The notes under the pieces were generated by a model that did no database searches, had not been told where the DNA came from, and was given only the letters and a program-made list of their open reading frames with translations. The position numbers and the translations under genes are program-made. From Tillandsia leiboldiana (taxonomy: Eukaryota; Streptophyta; Magnoliopsida; Poales; Bromeliaceae), in the NCBI GenBank assembly GCA_029204045.2, contig CM055066.1, positions 16,998,484 through 17,062,483 on the forward strand: DNA of 64,000 nucleotides, read 5' to 3'. How positions within the stretch are numbered: position 1 is the stretch's first letter; each line of letters begins with the position of its first letter. Shown piece after piece: positions 10,127 through 21,800 of the stretch.

Positions 10127-11321
10127 AGACCTTTTGGTGGCCTAAATTGAAGAGTTATGTGGCGCAATTCGTGGTGCGATGTTCGGTGTGCCAACAGGTG
10201 AAAGCGGAACATCAGCGACCGGCGGGAAAACTACAACCATTGCCCATACCGGAGTGGAAATGGGGATGGATTACTATGGACTTCGTAACCGGTTTTCCGC
10301 GATCGCAACAAGGACATGGCGCGATATGGGTCATTGTGGACCGTCTGACGAAATCGGCCCACTTCCTACCGATTCACACGACGTGGAGCAGAGATCGGCT
10401 GGCGCAGACCTATAACGGCGAGGTGGTGAGACTGCATGGAATACCGTCATCGATAACTTCTGATAGGGACACGCGCTTCGTGTCGAACTTTTGGCGGAGT
10501 CTGCAGCAGGCACTGGGGACCAAGCTGCAGTTTAGCACGCATTTCACCCGCAGACGGACGGGCAATCGAAACAAGTGATCCAGATTCTCGAAGATATGCT
10601 ACAAGTTGTGTGCTAGATCTGGGTGAGGGATGGTCGCGTTACCTACCCCTCGTGGAAATTGCCTACAATAATAGCTATTAAGCTAGTGTTCAGAGGGCTC
10701 CGTACGAAGCCTTGTACGAACGCCGATGTCGATCGCCTATTTGCTGGGACGACTTAGCGGAGCGGAAGCTCTTGGGGCCAGACCTCGTAGAGGGAACGGA
10801 GGCAAAGGTGCGCCTTATCAGGCAGCAGTTGTTGACCGCCCAGAGCCGGCAGAAAAGTTACGCGGACCAAAGGCGACGAGGATTGGAACTTGGGATAGGG
10901 GACCATGTGTTGCTACGTGTGTCGCCGTCTAAGGGGACAAGACAGTTCGGCATACGAGGGAAGCTGAGCCCACGGTATGTGGGACTGTTCGAGATTTTGG
11001 AGCGCGTGGGCCCGGTGGCATACCGGTTTTCCTTATCGCCAAATCTTGAACGGGTGCATAATGTATTCCACGTCTCGATGCTCCGGAAGTACCTACCCGA
11101 ACCGTCGCACGTCCTCAACGCCTCGGCCATTGAACCGCGGGAGGTTTTGAGCTTCGAGGAAACGCCAATACGGATCTTGGCAAGAGAAGAAAAAGGAACT
11201 TCGTAAACGGACGATCCCCTACGTAAAGGTGCAATGGAGTAACCACGAGGAGCACAAGGCAACGTGGGAACTTGAGATGAAAATGAAGGAGTGTTATCCT
11301 GAGTTATTTAGCGAGGGTTGA
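10127..11321 (+). pseudogene. Ty3/gypsy element Y2: integrase and chromodomain fragment
   Basis: The piece begins abruptly inside the integrase zinc region (TFWWPK in related elements; CSVCQQVKAEHQ here) right after the X LTR end, so everything upstream is missing. The core reads MDFVTGFP and SITSDRDTRF. A frameshift near 10550 then breaks the frame, and the codon at the catalytic Glu (GQSE in relatives) reads Lys. An in-frame TAA lies at 10679-10681 (YNNSY then stop). The frame is open from about 10700 to 11206 (CWDDLAERK). A second frameshift near 11190 precedes the chromodomain (TIPYVKVQWSNHE), which ends at TGA 11319-11321. It is clearly dead. It is a different copy from Y1 (many substitutions) but the same family. 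A second copy of this piece is at 25153-26091. Confidence 0.9.
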
Positions 11322-11327
11322 GGTTAA

Positions 11328-11363
11328 GTTTCGGGGATGAAACTTCTTTTAAGGGGTGAGTGG
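11328..11363 (+). other. Y2 pre-PPT hairpin and polypurine tract
   Basis: GTTTCGGGGATGAAAC (11328-11343), then AAGGGGTGAGTGG directly before the LTR start TGTAATATC at 11364. It matches the organisation in Y1 and in the non-coding element D (56016-56050, minus). Confidence 0.8.
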
Positions 11364-12060
11364 TGTAATATCAAAGATTTTTGTAACGTCTTACCCTCCT
11401 GCTAATAAAGCTTCCGTTTAAAGTAATTAATGTAACGGTTTACTTAAGTCGATAAATTGGAGATGCGGGTATTTTTCTGCGATAGAGCTCGGAAAACGGA
11501 GAACAGCGTTGCGATCGGATCCGGATTCCGACTTACGGAACCCCCAGAAAGGGGTGGAAAGGATCGCAATGGCCAGGGGGTGCATCGAAATCCGTGTAAG
11601 TGATTTGGCAGGCTTTCCGAGGAAAAGGAGGGAATTATCTTTAAAGAATTATCTTTAAAGAATTATCCCGAAGGATTTTTATCTGAGGAATTAATTAATT
11701 AAGGAATTAATTAATTTGGATTTTAAAATACCTGATGTGGTATTTTATCGTACATTGAAGATTAAATTGTGACTTCTCCCGAAAGAAAGAAAAAGAAAAA
11801 GGAAAAAGGCAAAACCCTAATCGGAAGGAAACGAGAGGAAGGAACGAGCGAAAGAAAAGGGAAAAGGCGAAACCCTAATCGGAAGGAAACGGCAGGAAAG
11901 AAGGAGAAGGCGAAAGGACCCAACCCTCCCGACGAACGTGTCGAAGCCGGGAGAGTGAACGGATCACCATCTCCGACGATTAGCGGCAAGTGAGATTTAT
12001 TTTCGTGCAGTTTCGCTCGGTTTTTGGTTTTGGTCTTTTGCGAGTCTTAAGAGTAGCCGT

Positions 12061-12810
12061 TTGCTACCCTATGCGTCGCCGCCGCGAAGCCGTAGGGCAC
12101 CGCCGCACGGCCCTAAGGCATCGCCGCCGCGACCGCGATACGCGCCGCGCGGGGACGGCGCCGGCGCGGCCGTGGCTAGCGCCGCGCGGGACCAAGGTCC
12201 CCGCGCGGCCGCGGCTAGTGCAAGCGCCGCGCGGGGCCGGTGCCCGCGCGGCCGCGGCAAGCGCCGCGCGGGGCCCATGCCCGCGCGGCCGCAGCCAGTG
12301 CCGCGCGGGCGGGCGCCCGCGAGGCCGTGGAGCGCGCAGCGCGGGGCCCACGCCGGCGAGGCCGCAGCTGGTGCCGCGCGGGCGGGCGCCTGCGCGGCTG
12401 GGGCGCGCGCCGCGCGAGGCCATGCCCGCGCGGGCGCGGCTGGTGTGCGGCTGTGGTCCATGCCGCGCGGGCGGGCGCCCGTGCGGCGGCGGCGCATGCC
12501 GCGCGGGGCCATGCCCGCGCGGTGGCGGCGCGTGCCGCGCGGGGCCCATGCCCGCGTGGCCGCGGCTAATGCCGCGCGGGCCGGCGCCCGCGCGGTTGCG
12601 GCGCGCGCCGTGCGGGGCTAAGGCCCGCACAGTTACGATGGGTGACCGTGCGGGGTTGGTGCCCGCCCGGCCGCGACTTGCACCGCGCGGAGCTAGGGCC
12701 CGCGCGGTCACGGCAAGTGCTGCGCGAGGCTGGTGCCCGCGCGGCCGTATGACCCGCAACGCCGCGGGGGGCGGCCGCGTCGCTCGTCGCGCACGGGCGC
12801 CACCGCCGGG
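12061..12810. repeat. CpG-rich degenerate tandem block in the Y2 LTR
   Basis: About 750 bp of variants of gccgcgcggggcccatgcc and cgcgcggccgcgg. All six frames stay open for long stretches with Arg/Ala/Gly/Pro-only products, so no CDS is called. Repeated at about 26845-27590 in the second copy with many small indels. Confidence 0.8.
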
Positions 12811-14023
12811 TCAAGTTGTCATTAGTGTTTTTAAGTATTTGGGCTCGGTTTATCTACTGTTATATTTCTGATCTGACCGCGGCTCTTTTGGGGACTACTT
12901 CTAGGTCCGGGCATCGACGGAGAGCAAGGTTCGGTCTCCGGAGTGCAGATTTCGCATAATCGAGGTGGGTAGTTTTGGTTATTACCGGGGTAGACTCGTT
13001 CCCGAATATTCGTTTTGATAAAGTAGATATGTTTGGTAATTTGACTAACCCCATAGCATGTGAATTCCTTTTATTATGTTAATAAAAGCGGCTGCGGTCG
13101 CGAGATCGTTATACTGTTCTGACTAAAGCGGCTGAGATCGCAACACTGTTCTTACTCTTATATTGCTTACACGCACACGGCGGTTGATCACCGCACAGGG
13201 TGTATTTTTTCGGAAAGATGGTAAGATGTTTTTACCCCTGTACCCTACAAGGAGAGGTTAGTGGGGACCCCTCAAGGAGAGGCGACTGCTACTTGGGCAG
13301 TGGAGGGGTTGGAGGCACCAAGAAGATGAGTACGGTATTGAGGTTGGGGCCCAAAATATTCTGAAAGCTGGGGTAGGCGCCTAGTGTGACTTTCGACAGG
13401 GATTTAGCGATACATGAGGGGAGGAAAGTAAATGCTTCGATGATTCGGTGTGTTCTTTTCAATTACTGCATTTACTTATATGTTTTCTACTTTATCAGTC
13501 ACGGACAACCCACACTGTGACAGGTCTAAGCAGGGGTGGGAACCGGGACGACGGTGAGGCATCAGTTAGAGGACCCTAGCCATGAGGGCTAGTAAACGAT
13601 ACGTTCTTATCTTTCCTTTGGTTATTTCCTTATACTGTGGTTAGTTAAACTGTGATTCATTTGTGTGGTTTCTGATGGATGTTGGAATGAGGATTTTCTT
13701 GTCTATAATTGGTTAATGTTAGGATGTGTAATTGCGGCTTGATTTCAAATGCAAACCTGGTTTCAAAAGTGTTTTCAAAGCAGGTGCCGTGTGGGCACCG
13801 ATTTTAAAACCCGTGGATTTATCCTTTCAAGTTAATGGCCGCTCAAAGAGTTTGCGAAAACGTTTTGGAAAAACTGGGTGTCGAGTGGGCACCGATTTGC
13901 AAACCCATGGGTTTATGCTATAGTCTGTATGTGATAGTGGTGACGGTATGATTTATTGTATTCTCTCCTCTTTGTCTGTCATGGTTGGAATGGTTAAAGT
14001 ATTTGTCTTGTTGGTAACGCCAT

Positions 14024-14072
14024 GCATATACAAAGGAGACTCCGCCCGTTTGGGGAGTGAATTTGTATATGC
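14024..14072 (+). other. Stem-loop near the 3' end of the Y2 LTR
   Basis: GCATATACAAA and TTTGTATATGC form a perfect 11-bp outer stem, with an inner ACTCC/GGAGT stem and an unpaired apex. Compared with Y1 (6016-6064), two outer pairs change from G-U to Watson-Crick and one inner pair changes from T-A to C-G. Sits ~100 bp from the LTR end. Confidence 0.65.
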
Positions 14073-14171
14073 GGCGGGTCTGATGCGCGCCGGAGGCGAG
14101 GTTCATTTAAATACAAAAAGAAAAAAAAAAGGGTACATTTTCCGCACTTTTAGAACCTCTGGGGCGTGACA

Positions 14172-14823
14172 AGCATTAGGAACGTAAAGACAATCTTTTA
14201 ATTCTAAAACTATGCCTGACGGTAATAGTATAGGATAGGTCCCTACGGCTAATGCAACAACTTTTGCTCCATTACCCACTCGTAGGGTGATTTCTCCTTC
14301 CTTCAGCCTTCTACTTTGTTTTAAACCCTGCATCGGTGTACAAGTGAGAAGTGCATGCAGAATCAATTATCCAAGTGGTAGTAGAACATACCGACAGACT
14401 AGTTTCAATAATGAGCAGGTCGGACTTACCTTCAGAAGGATTGTCCTTTGCCTTGTTCTTTAGGCTAGCAAGGTATTCGGGGCAGTTCCTTTTCCAATGG
14501 ACATCTCTATTACAGTGGAAACATTTTCCTATAATGACCTTCTTAGAAACTTGTCTTTTGATATTACCCTTTGGCTTCTTGCTAGGTTTTTTATTTCTCC
14601 ATTTAGACTTTCTTTTGGAGAAAGAAGCCCGTTCCGTAGCCAAGACTATCCCCTTGTTACCTTTTATTGTTCCCTCTGCTGTCACTAGCATATTCAAGAG
14701 CTCAGAGAGAGTGCACTGAATCTTATTCATTTGAAAGTTCATGACGAACTGCGAAAGTGAGTCAGGTAAGGACTGCATAATTAAATCTGTCTGTAAGTCT
14801 GCATCCATCCGTAAACCGAGCTT
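14172..14823 (-). pseudogene. copia-A gag 3' part and protease fragment (first copy)
   Basis: Reading right to left: the C-terminal half of a Ty1/copia Gag (LPDSLSQFVMNFQMNK, LLNMLVTAE), a CCHC zinc knuckle (CFHCNRDVHWKRNC), then the protease motif. The protease reads WIIDSACTSH, with the catalytic DSG changed to DSA. A frameshift follows at once, because MQGLKQSRRLKEGE lies in another frame. The piece stops at YVPNA where the Y2 LTR begins (14171). Its other end is cut by the SIRE insertion (target AGCTT, 14819-14823). The rest of the gene is at 40065-40251 and 43533-43782. Duplicate at 28943-29592. Confidence 0.88.
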
Positions 14824-16085
14824 TGTTGGGTTATGTTAAAATATGGATCTAAATAGGAAAAAAACCACCTAGAGGGGGGGTGAATAGGTGTAAACAATAA
14901 ACACTCAAAAATCGTTGCGCAATAAAACCCAATGCGTAAATGAAAATATAACACGCAAGATTTTTACGTGGAAAACTCCAAAACCGGAGTAAAAAACCAC
15001 GGGACCGATAACACGGCGAAATCCACTAGAATTATAACACGTACAAAGGTGATATACCGTACTCACAGACGACTCGACCTTTTTCTATACGCTCCTAGTA
15101 GATCTTCTCCGCTCGCTCCGCAACGCTCCTCGAATCCACGATTAGCGTCCAACGCCGAATCCACGGCGTCCAACGTCGAATCCACGACGTCCAACCGAAT
15201 CCACGGTCTTCACCCAGTAGCACGTCTCGAATCCACGAACGTACCTCGCTCCGAATCCACGAGAGTGGTAGCACCTTGAATCCACAAGGCCACGCGAGTC
15301 CACGCGCCGATTTTGGGAAAATCGTTGTTTTTGGGTGGTGATGATCCGCCGAATACTTAGATCAAAGATAGATCGGAAATACCATCTAAGTATTCATTAA
15401 TTTGATTCTACTCAAAATCTGAGTATGAAAACCTAGAATCAAATTAATCAATATAGATAAAGAAACATAGATTTAATCTCGTTATTTCCTTTCTTCTCTA
15501 TATGTGGATTTTTCTCTTTTTGACCGTATTTTGGATTATCCTAAAAATGAATCGTAGGGTCTAAATATAGGTTAGAAACCATTGGAAGAAGATAAGAATC
15601 AAAAACTGACCTAATCTGGAATTTTTCAGGACGACGGTCTGGACTGAAAAACGGCGGTCCGGACTGTCGTGGCTAAACAGACAATTTCCAGAAAAACATA
15701 CGTTCGGGGTCCGGACTGAAGTACCCGATCCGGACTGTTCATACATTTCAGCAAAAACCCATATTCGGGGTCCGGATCAGAATTGGCTTCGATCCGGACT
15801 GGATTTGTGCATGAACAAACAACGTTCGGGGTCCGGACTGCAGTGCCTGATCCGGATCCTGAACATGTCCCATGTCCAGTTTTTTGATTTTTATACAATT
15901 AAAAATTCATCCAAGTGTTTCTACACTATCAGAAGTATTCAGATCATCAAAATTAATTAGTTAAACGTACCTGATCCTTTTGAATTCTTCTTTCTTGAGA
16001 TTGAGGTATATGATCCAAACTTCTTAATCTTCAATCTTCAAGACTTAACACTTTCACGAAATACGCCAAAACAAATTCCTTAACA
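14824..16085 (-). repeat. SIRE-type copia element, 3' LTR (first copy)
   Basis: 1,262 bp; on the minus strand it begins TGTTAAGG and ends AACCCAACA. It is practically identical to 29593-30854. Flanked on the left by AGCTT. Contains an array of TCCGGA palindromes (~15650-15860). Confidence 0.92.
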
Positions 16086-16102
16086 ATCTCCCCCTTTGGC
16101 GG
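16086..16102 (-). other. SIRE polypurine tract (first copy)
   Basis: On the minus strand a CCAAAGGGGGAGAT tract directly abuts the 3' LTR start TGTTAAGG. A related tract lies at 16623-16640 (gacaaaaagggggaga on the minus strand) and another at 18541-18556. Confidence 0.85.
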
Positions 16103-16761
16103 TTTCATGACAAAACAGAGAATCCACTTAAGAAAATTCAAAAAGATATTTTTGTTGCTATCACCATACAACAAAAATTTACATTTGAGAACCAAGAAAT
16201 AAGTACATGAGATAAACTCCTAAAACAGACTCTAGACTTAGACATCTGTACTCTCTGCAAAAGAAATCATTCTTGACAAAACAAAATCGTTAGATACCTC
16301 AATAATGTTTATCATTCAAAAACCAAACAGAGATAGAGTTTATACTCACCATGACATTTATGAACTCAGATATGTATTAAGATTTCATAATCAGAAATAG
16401 ACATATCTTCTAAGCAATAAAATTCAAATGTCACAGAACTTGTTAGTAATCAAACAACTTGTTAGTAATAATACATGCCCAAATAGTTAGTCGAATAGTT
16501 AGTCGAGGCATGCATTCAAAACACAATACAGAACCAAAAGTTGGTTTGATACTTACCTTCAAAGTTTCAAAGTTCATAGTTCTCACACACCATTGTTCCA
16601 ATTGTTCAATTGTTCTTATATCTCTCCCCCTTTTTGTCACTAAAGTAGCCAAAATTACAAAAATAAAAGGGAGTGTTAAAAGTTCAAAAATAAGAGGTAA
16701 GAACTAAACTAAAAAAAAAATGAGAAACCTGCAAAACCAAAGTTAAAAGACTGAGTTTAGA

Positions 16762-17320
16762 TCATGACAGATCAGAGCTGTCAGAACCGCTACAATCCAA
16801 TTTCCTCAAAATTCCTTTAAGCAATTTTGATATTGTGGCACACTTTCTTTTCATCTTTCGTTGATCAGAGATAATCTGCTGGAGGTATATGGACAATCTC
16901 TCTTGTTCAGCAGATAATCTCCTCTGTTCTTGTCGAATTGAGGACAATACGTTTGCTTCGGTAGTGTTTCTGTTGGAAGTTGATGGATGTAGCGTAGATG
17001 CAGACGGTAGATTCTGGCCTTCAATCCATGGAGATTCTTTAGGAAGTAAGTGTGCTCTAGTGAAAGGTTTATTAATTTGAATTCCGCTGTCTTTAACATT
17101 CTTCCGCCTCGTATAATGCTTGGTTGTAGAGGAGGAATTTCATTAGCCTTTTGTTTTTCAAATACAGCCTGTCTTCTTCATCAGCAGCTCGTTGTACTTC
17201 TCTCACAATTTCTTCCCAGTCTTCCTCATTTGATTCGGAATCACTTTGACAAACATTCCTTGTCCCTTCTTGAACTGACTCATCTTGTTCTCTTTTTACA
17301 GTCCCACGTGTATGCACCAT
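16762..17320 (-). pseudogene. ORF between pol and 3' LTR of SIRE (first copy, frameshifted)
   Basis: Same gene as 31529-32086, with a one-base frame disruption near 17130-17145 (KNKRLMK then a shifted frame). The start is the ATG at 17320 (MVHTRGTVKRE). The C-terminal part (QEQRRLSAEQERLS) stays open to 16762. See the intact copy for the description. Confidence 0.6.
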
Positions 17321-18884
17321 TTCTATAACTTTTGTGAAAAGAGAATCCAGTGAGCAACAACTTAAGAACACGAAAAATTATTTATTTTCAAAAATTGGAA
17401 AAATTGTACCCAACCAATCATTATCGTGTAGAGAGACTAGGAATCAAATTAGTTTTGCAAAAAGAATTTTAAAATAGATCAATCCTATAATTTTCAAAAA
17501 TTCCTATTATATGCCCTAAACCGAATTTTCAGAAATCGAAGCCTAAAAATTCGTTAATCAAGAGAATACCTAGCATATAATCAAAACTAATCTACCCAGA
17601 GTTCTTATTTCAAAAGAAATTTGACCAAAAACCATTCTCAAACGAAAAAGTTACAAGATTTCCATCACGTTTTGAGCAAAATAGTGAAAAACTGTGAAAA
17701 AAACCGAGTTTTTGATCAAGAAAACTTAATTGGAATCGAAGAACCTGAGTTAAAAAGGCTCCAAATCGGTTTGTTTTCTAGAGAGAGAAGCTCTGGAGAC
17801 TTAAGAACAAAAGATTGTAGTAAAAAGAAATCAAAACCCTTTTGTTCTATATAAAATCCTAGCCGCGGTCCGGATCGGATCGTGAATCCAGTCCGGATCG
17901 GCTACCCGCAGGAAATTCCTGCATTCGGGATCCGGATCGGATTGTACAGTCCGGATCGGCTCCAAACTTTTTCTTCAGAAAAATTCCGAAAATTCTAGAA
18001 AATCCCAGAAAAAGATTGTAAGCACTTATGCATGTCAACTTTAAATGAAATCATCATTTCATAATAAAAGAAATAGATTATGCAAAAATCTATCAAAATA
18101 TCCAAATAATGAAACGAAAATTTATAAAAATTAAATCCCTTAAAGTTGAAACAAGTTCAATTACATCTATCATGATCTTATGAGTAATGCATTTATCAAA
18201 TCATCAATTTGGTAAGAAAATGAAATACCAAGATCAATAGATGTTTGAAATCCTAGATAAGTTAGATAATATTCTAGTCAAATTATTGTAAGGAGTGGCT
18301 CTTTGAGCATCTTTCAATAAAATCCCCACCTTATACCACCCTTGGAATTTGACAGAGTCAAGTATTCCAAAAAGCATTTTATCTAATCAACTCGAAAACC
18401 ATGCTTGGTATACATGTGGTAGCTGCACACAGTACTCGGACGACCGAGGTGGTAGCTCTTTCCTCCATGTGGTGGTAGTTTTCACACTCCTCATTGGGAT
18501 GTAACTCTTTCCACATCTTTTGAGCATAACAATTTTCATTAACTCCCCCTCAAATGGCTATCAATTATTTAAAATATAAAGTATTCAACCAAAAATTGAT
18601 CTCAATTTCATACTCGACTCAATTGTCAAATAAGATAAAAACTAAACCAAGAGATCATTTGAGAGAAATTGACTTTGATCAAAACAAGATGACTTAATTG
18701 ACATAAATGATCATTGCATCAAATGAATTATTATGATATCCAAAGCATAATAAATTTCTAAATAAATGAAAGGATGCAATTAAAGTCAATAATTCTAATG
18801 CTCAATTAATGTTCTATGTACAAACATAGATAAGGAACAAAAACACAAACAAAACCTAACCTAAGCAATGATTTCAAAAAGGAA

Positions 18885-21800
18885 TTATTTCAAGGAAAGC
18901 ATTCCAATTGCCTTACGCAAATGAATAAATCGTTTTTGATCCAAAGGTTTTGTTAAAATGTCAGCTAATTGATCCTCAGTTGAAATGTAGGAAATTTGAA
19001 GAATATTTGATTCAACTAGCTCTCTTAGAAAATGATATCTAAGTTCAATGTGTTTTGTTCTCGAGTGCAACACAGGATTTTTAGAAATATTTATAGCACT
19101 TGTGTTGTCACAAAGAATCGTTACCGAAGTTGCTGAAATTCGAAGTCGCTCAACACACTTTTCATCCAAATGAGTTGGGTTGAACAACTACCTGCTGAAA
19201 TATATTCCGCTTCGGCAGTCGAGAGTGCAATGCAGTTTTGCTTTTTACTATGCCATGCAACAAGGCAATGGCCAAGATAAAAACATGCACCACTCGTACT
19301 CTTCCGATCATCCACAGATCCTGCCCAATCGGCATCTGAATATCCTATAATGTCAAGCGTTGTTCCCATAGGATACCAAATTCCGAAATTCAAAGTTCCT
19401 TTGATGTACCGGATGATCCTTTTCACCGCTTTCAGGTGAACCTCCTTTGGTGCTGATTGATATCTCGCGCAAATCCCAACACTAAAGGATATATCCGGGC
19501 GACTAGCCGTGAGATAGAGTAGACTTCCTATCATGCTGCGATAAAGCTTCTCGTCTACACTTCACTAAGAGATTCACTTCCTAATCCCTTATTGCTAGTT
19601 CCCATAGGAGTCGGAAAATCTTTAGAGTTTTCTAAATCGAATTTCTTCACCAACTCCCTTGCATACTTGGATTGACACAAATGGATGCCTCATCATTTTG
19701 TTTCACTTGCAATCCAAGAAAGTATGTCAGTTCGCCCATCATTGACATCTCAAATTCGCTTTCCATGGTTTCCGCGAATTTAGAAGCATCATTATCTCTT
19801 GTTGCCCCAAATACAATGTCATCGACATAGATTTGTGCCACAATGAAATTATCCTGATAATGCTTCACAAAGAGAGTCCGGTCTGCTCCCCCTCGAGTAT
19901 AGCCCTTTTCTAATAGGTGCTTTGTCAACCTTTCGTACCACGCTCGCGGTGCTTGTTTTAGACCGTAAAGAGCCTTTTTCAAACGAAAAACATGGTTAGG
20001 TTGTTTATAGTCTACAAAACCTTTCGGTTGAGCCACATAAACTTCCTCGTTTAAAAACCCATTTAAAAACGCGCTCTTAACGTCCATTTGAAAGAGTTTG
20101 ATTTTAAAATGACAAGCAATTGCGAACAAAATTCGAATTGACTCGAGTCGAGCTACCGGGGCGAACGTTTCATCAAAGTCTATACCTTCAATTTGTGAGT
20201 AGCCCTGAGCAACTAACGTGCTTTGTTCCTGATGATGGTACCATCCTCGTTTTTCTTATTCTTGAAAATCCATTTAGTACCAATCACGTTGTGTTGCTTC
20301 GGAGGCTTCGTTAATTCCCAGACTTTGTTTCGTTCGAACTGATGGAGCTCTTCCTGCATTGCTTCAATCCAGTAGTCATCCTGAAGAGCTTCATCAATGT
20401 TCTTTGGTTCTAACATGGAGACGTAACATGCGACTCCACAAACCAACTGTCTCCGAGTCCTGACTCCTTCTTGTGGGTCTCCAATAATATTAGATTCCGG
20501 ATGATCCTTGGAGATGCGTAACGTTTGTGGTAACGGAGTACTCGGAGGTACATGTGATGATTCCTGCACATCAGATAAACTAGAAGAACCATTAGATGCA
20601 TCAACATTATCGAAAGAGTTATTATGAGAAGATGCATTTACAGGAGAATCATCATCTAGAGACATATCAGGGTAGATTTATCAGATGCAAAGTGAAAAGC
20701 TTCATCTACTTTAACATTTATAGATTCTACCATCGTTTTAGATTCCAAGTTAAATACCCGATATGCTCTACTATTTGTAGAATAACCCATGAAAATCCCT
20801 TCGTCACTTCGAGAGTCAATTTTCCAAGATTTTCGCGGTCACGTAAAATATAACAACGACTCCCAAGATACGAAATATTTGATATTAGGTTTTCTACAAA
20901 ACCACAGCTCATATGGTGTATTTAAAGTTCCCGGGCGCAAATACACTCGATTAATTACATAGACGGCGGTGTTCACAGCTTCAGCCCAAAAATATAACGG
21001 TAAATTCCGGCTATGAAGCATCACACGCGCCATCTCTTGAACAACCCTGTTTTTTGCGCTCGACTACACCATTCTGCTGAGGTGTATAGGGTGCTGAGAA
21101 TTCATGTTTTATGCCATTGGAAGTGCAAAAATCAATGAATTTAGAATTAATGAATTCTCCACCTCTATCACTTCGAACACGAACGATCTTTTCATTTCTT
21201 TCATCATAATACGATGACAAACCTCATGAAAAGAGTCGAAAGTATCCGCTTTCTCTTTTAAAAATGTTACCCATGAATATCTAGAGAAATCATCAACCAA
21301 AGAAAATATACCATTTACCTCCCAAAGATGGTTGACGAGTCGGCCCCATTAAGTCCATGTGCAATAATTCCAAGGGCCGATTGGTACCAACGTGGTTCAA
21401 GTTCTTGTGTGCAGCCCTTGATTGTTTTCCCCTTTTGACAACCACCACACACAATGTTTTCTTTAAATAAAATTTAGGAACCCCCTTAACCACGTCTTTA
21501 TTTGAAATCTTGCTAGTTCTTTAAAATTAATGTGACCTAGTCTTTCATGCCAAAGAGTTTCATTATCCAAAGAAACTAGGTTACATTTTTCAGAAATTTT
21601 GTTTGAAACAACATAGCAATTATTTTCGACCTAACCCCTTTCAAAAAGAATACATGGTCCTTATCAGTTACAATACATTCTAAGAGGAAAAATTAACTGA
21701 GAAACCATTGTCACAAAGTTGACTTATACTAATGAGGTTAGTCTTTAGGCCTTCAACAAATAAGACATTGTTCAAAATCGGGCCTTCTGGAATAGCGATT

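Larger units (their letters stand above)
11364..14171 (+). repeat. 3' LTR of gypsy element Y2 (2.8 kb)
   Basis: Bounded by TGTAATATC and GGGGCGTGACA and collinear with the Y1 LTR. It includes two TCTTTAAAGA palindromes (11638-11661), TAATTAATT repeats (~11690-11715), a purine-rich leader with repeated cgaaaccctaatcggaagg (~11770-11900), a CpG-rich block (12061-12810) and a U5 stem-loop (14024-14072). A TATA-like TATTTTAT lies at 11741. The right boundary falls inside copia-A pol, so Y2 inserted into copia-A; its own 5' end is lost. Duplicate at 26132-28942. Confidence 0.9.
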
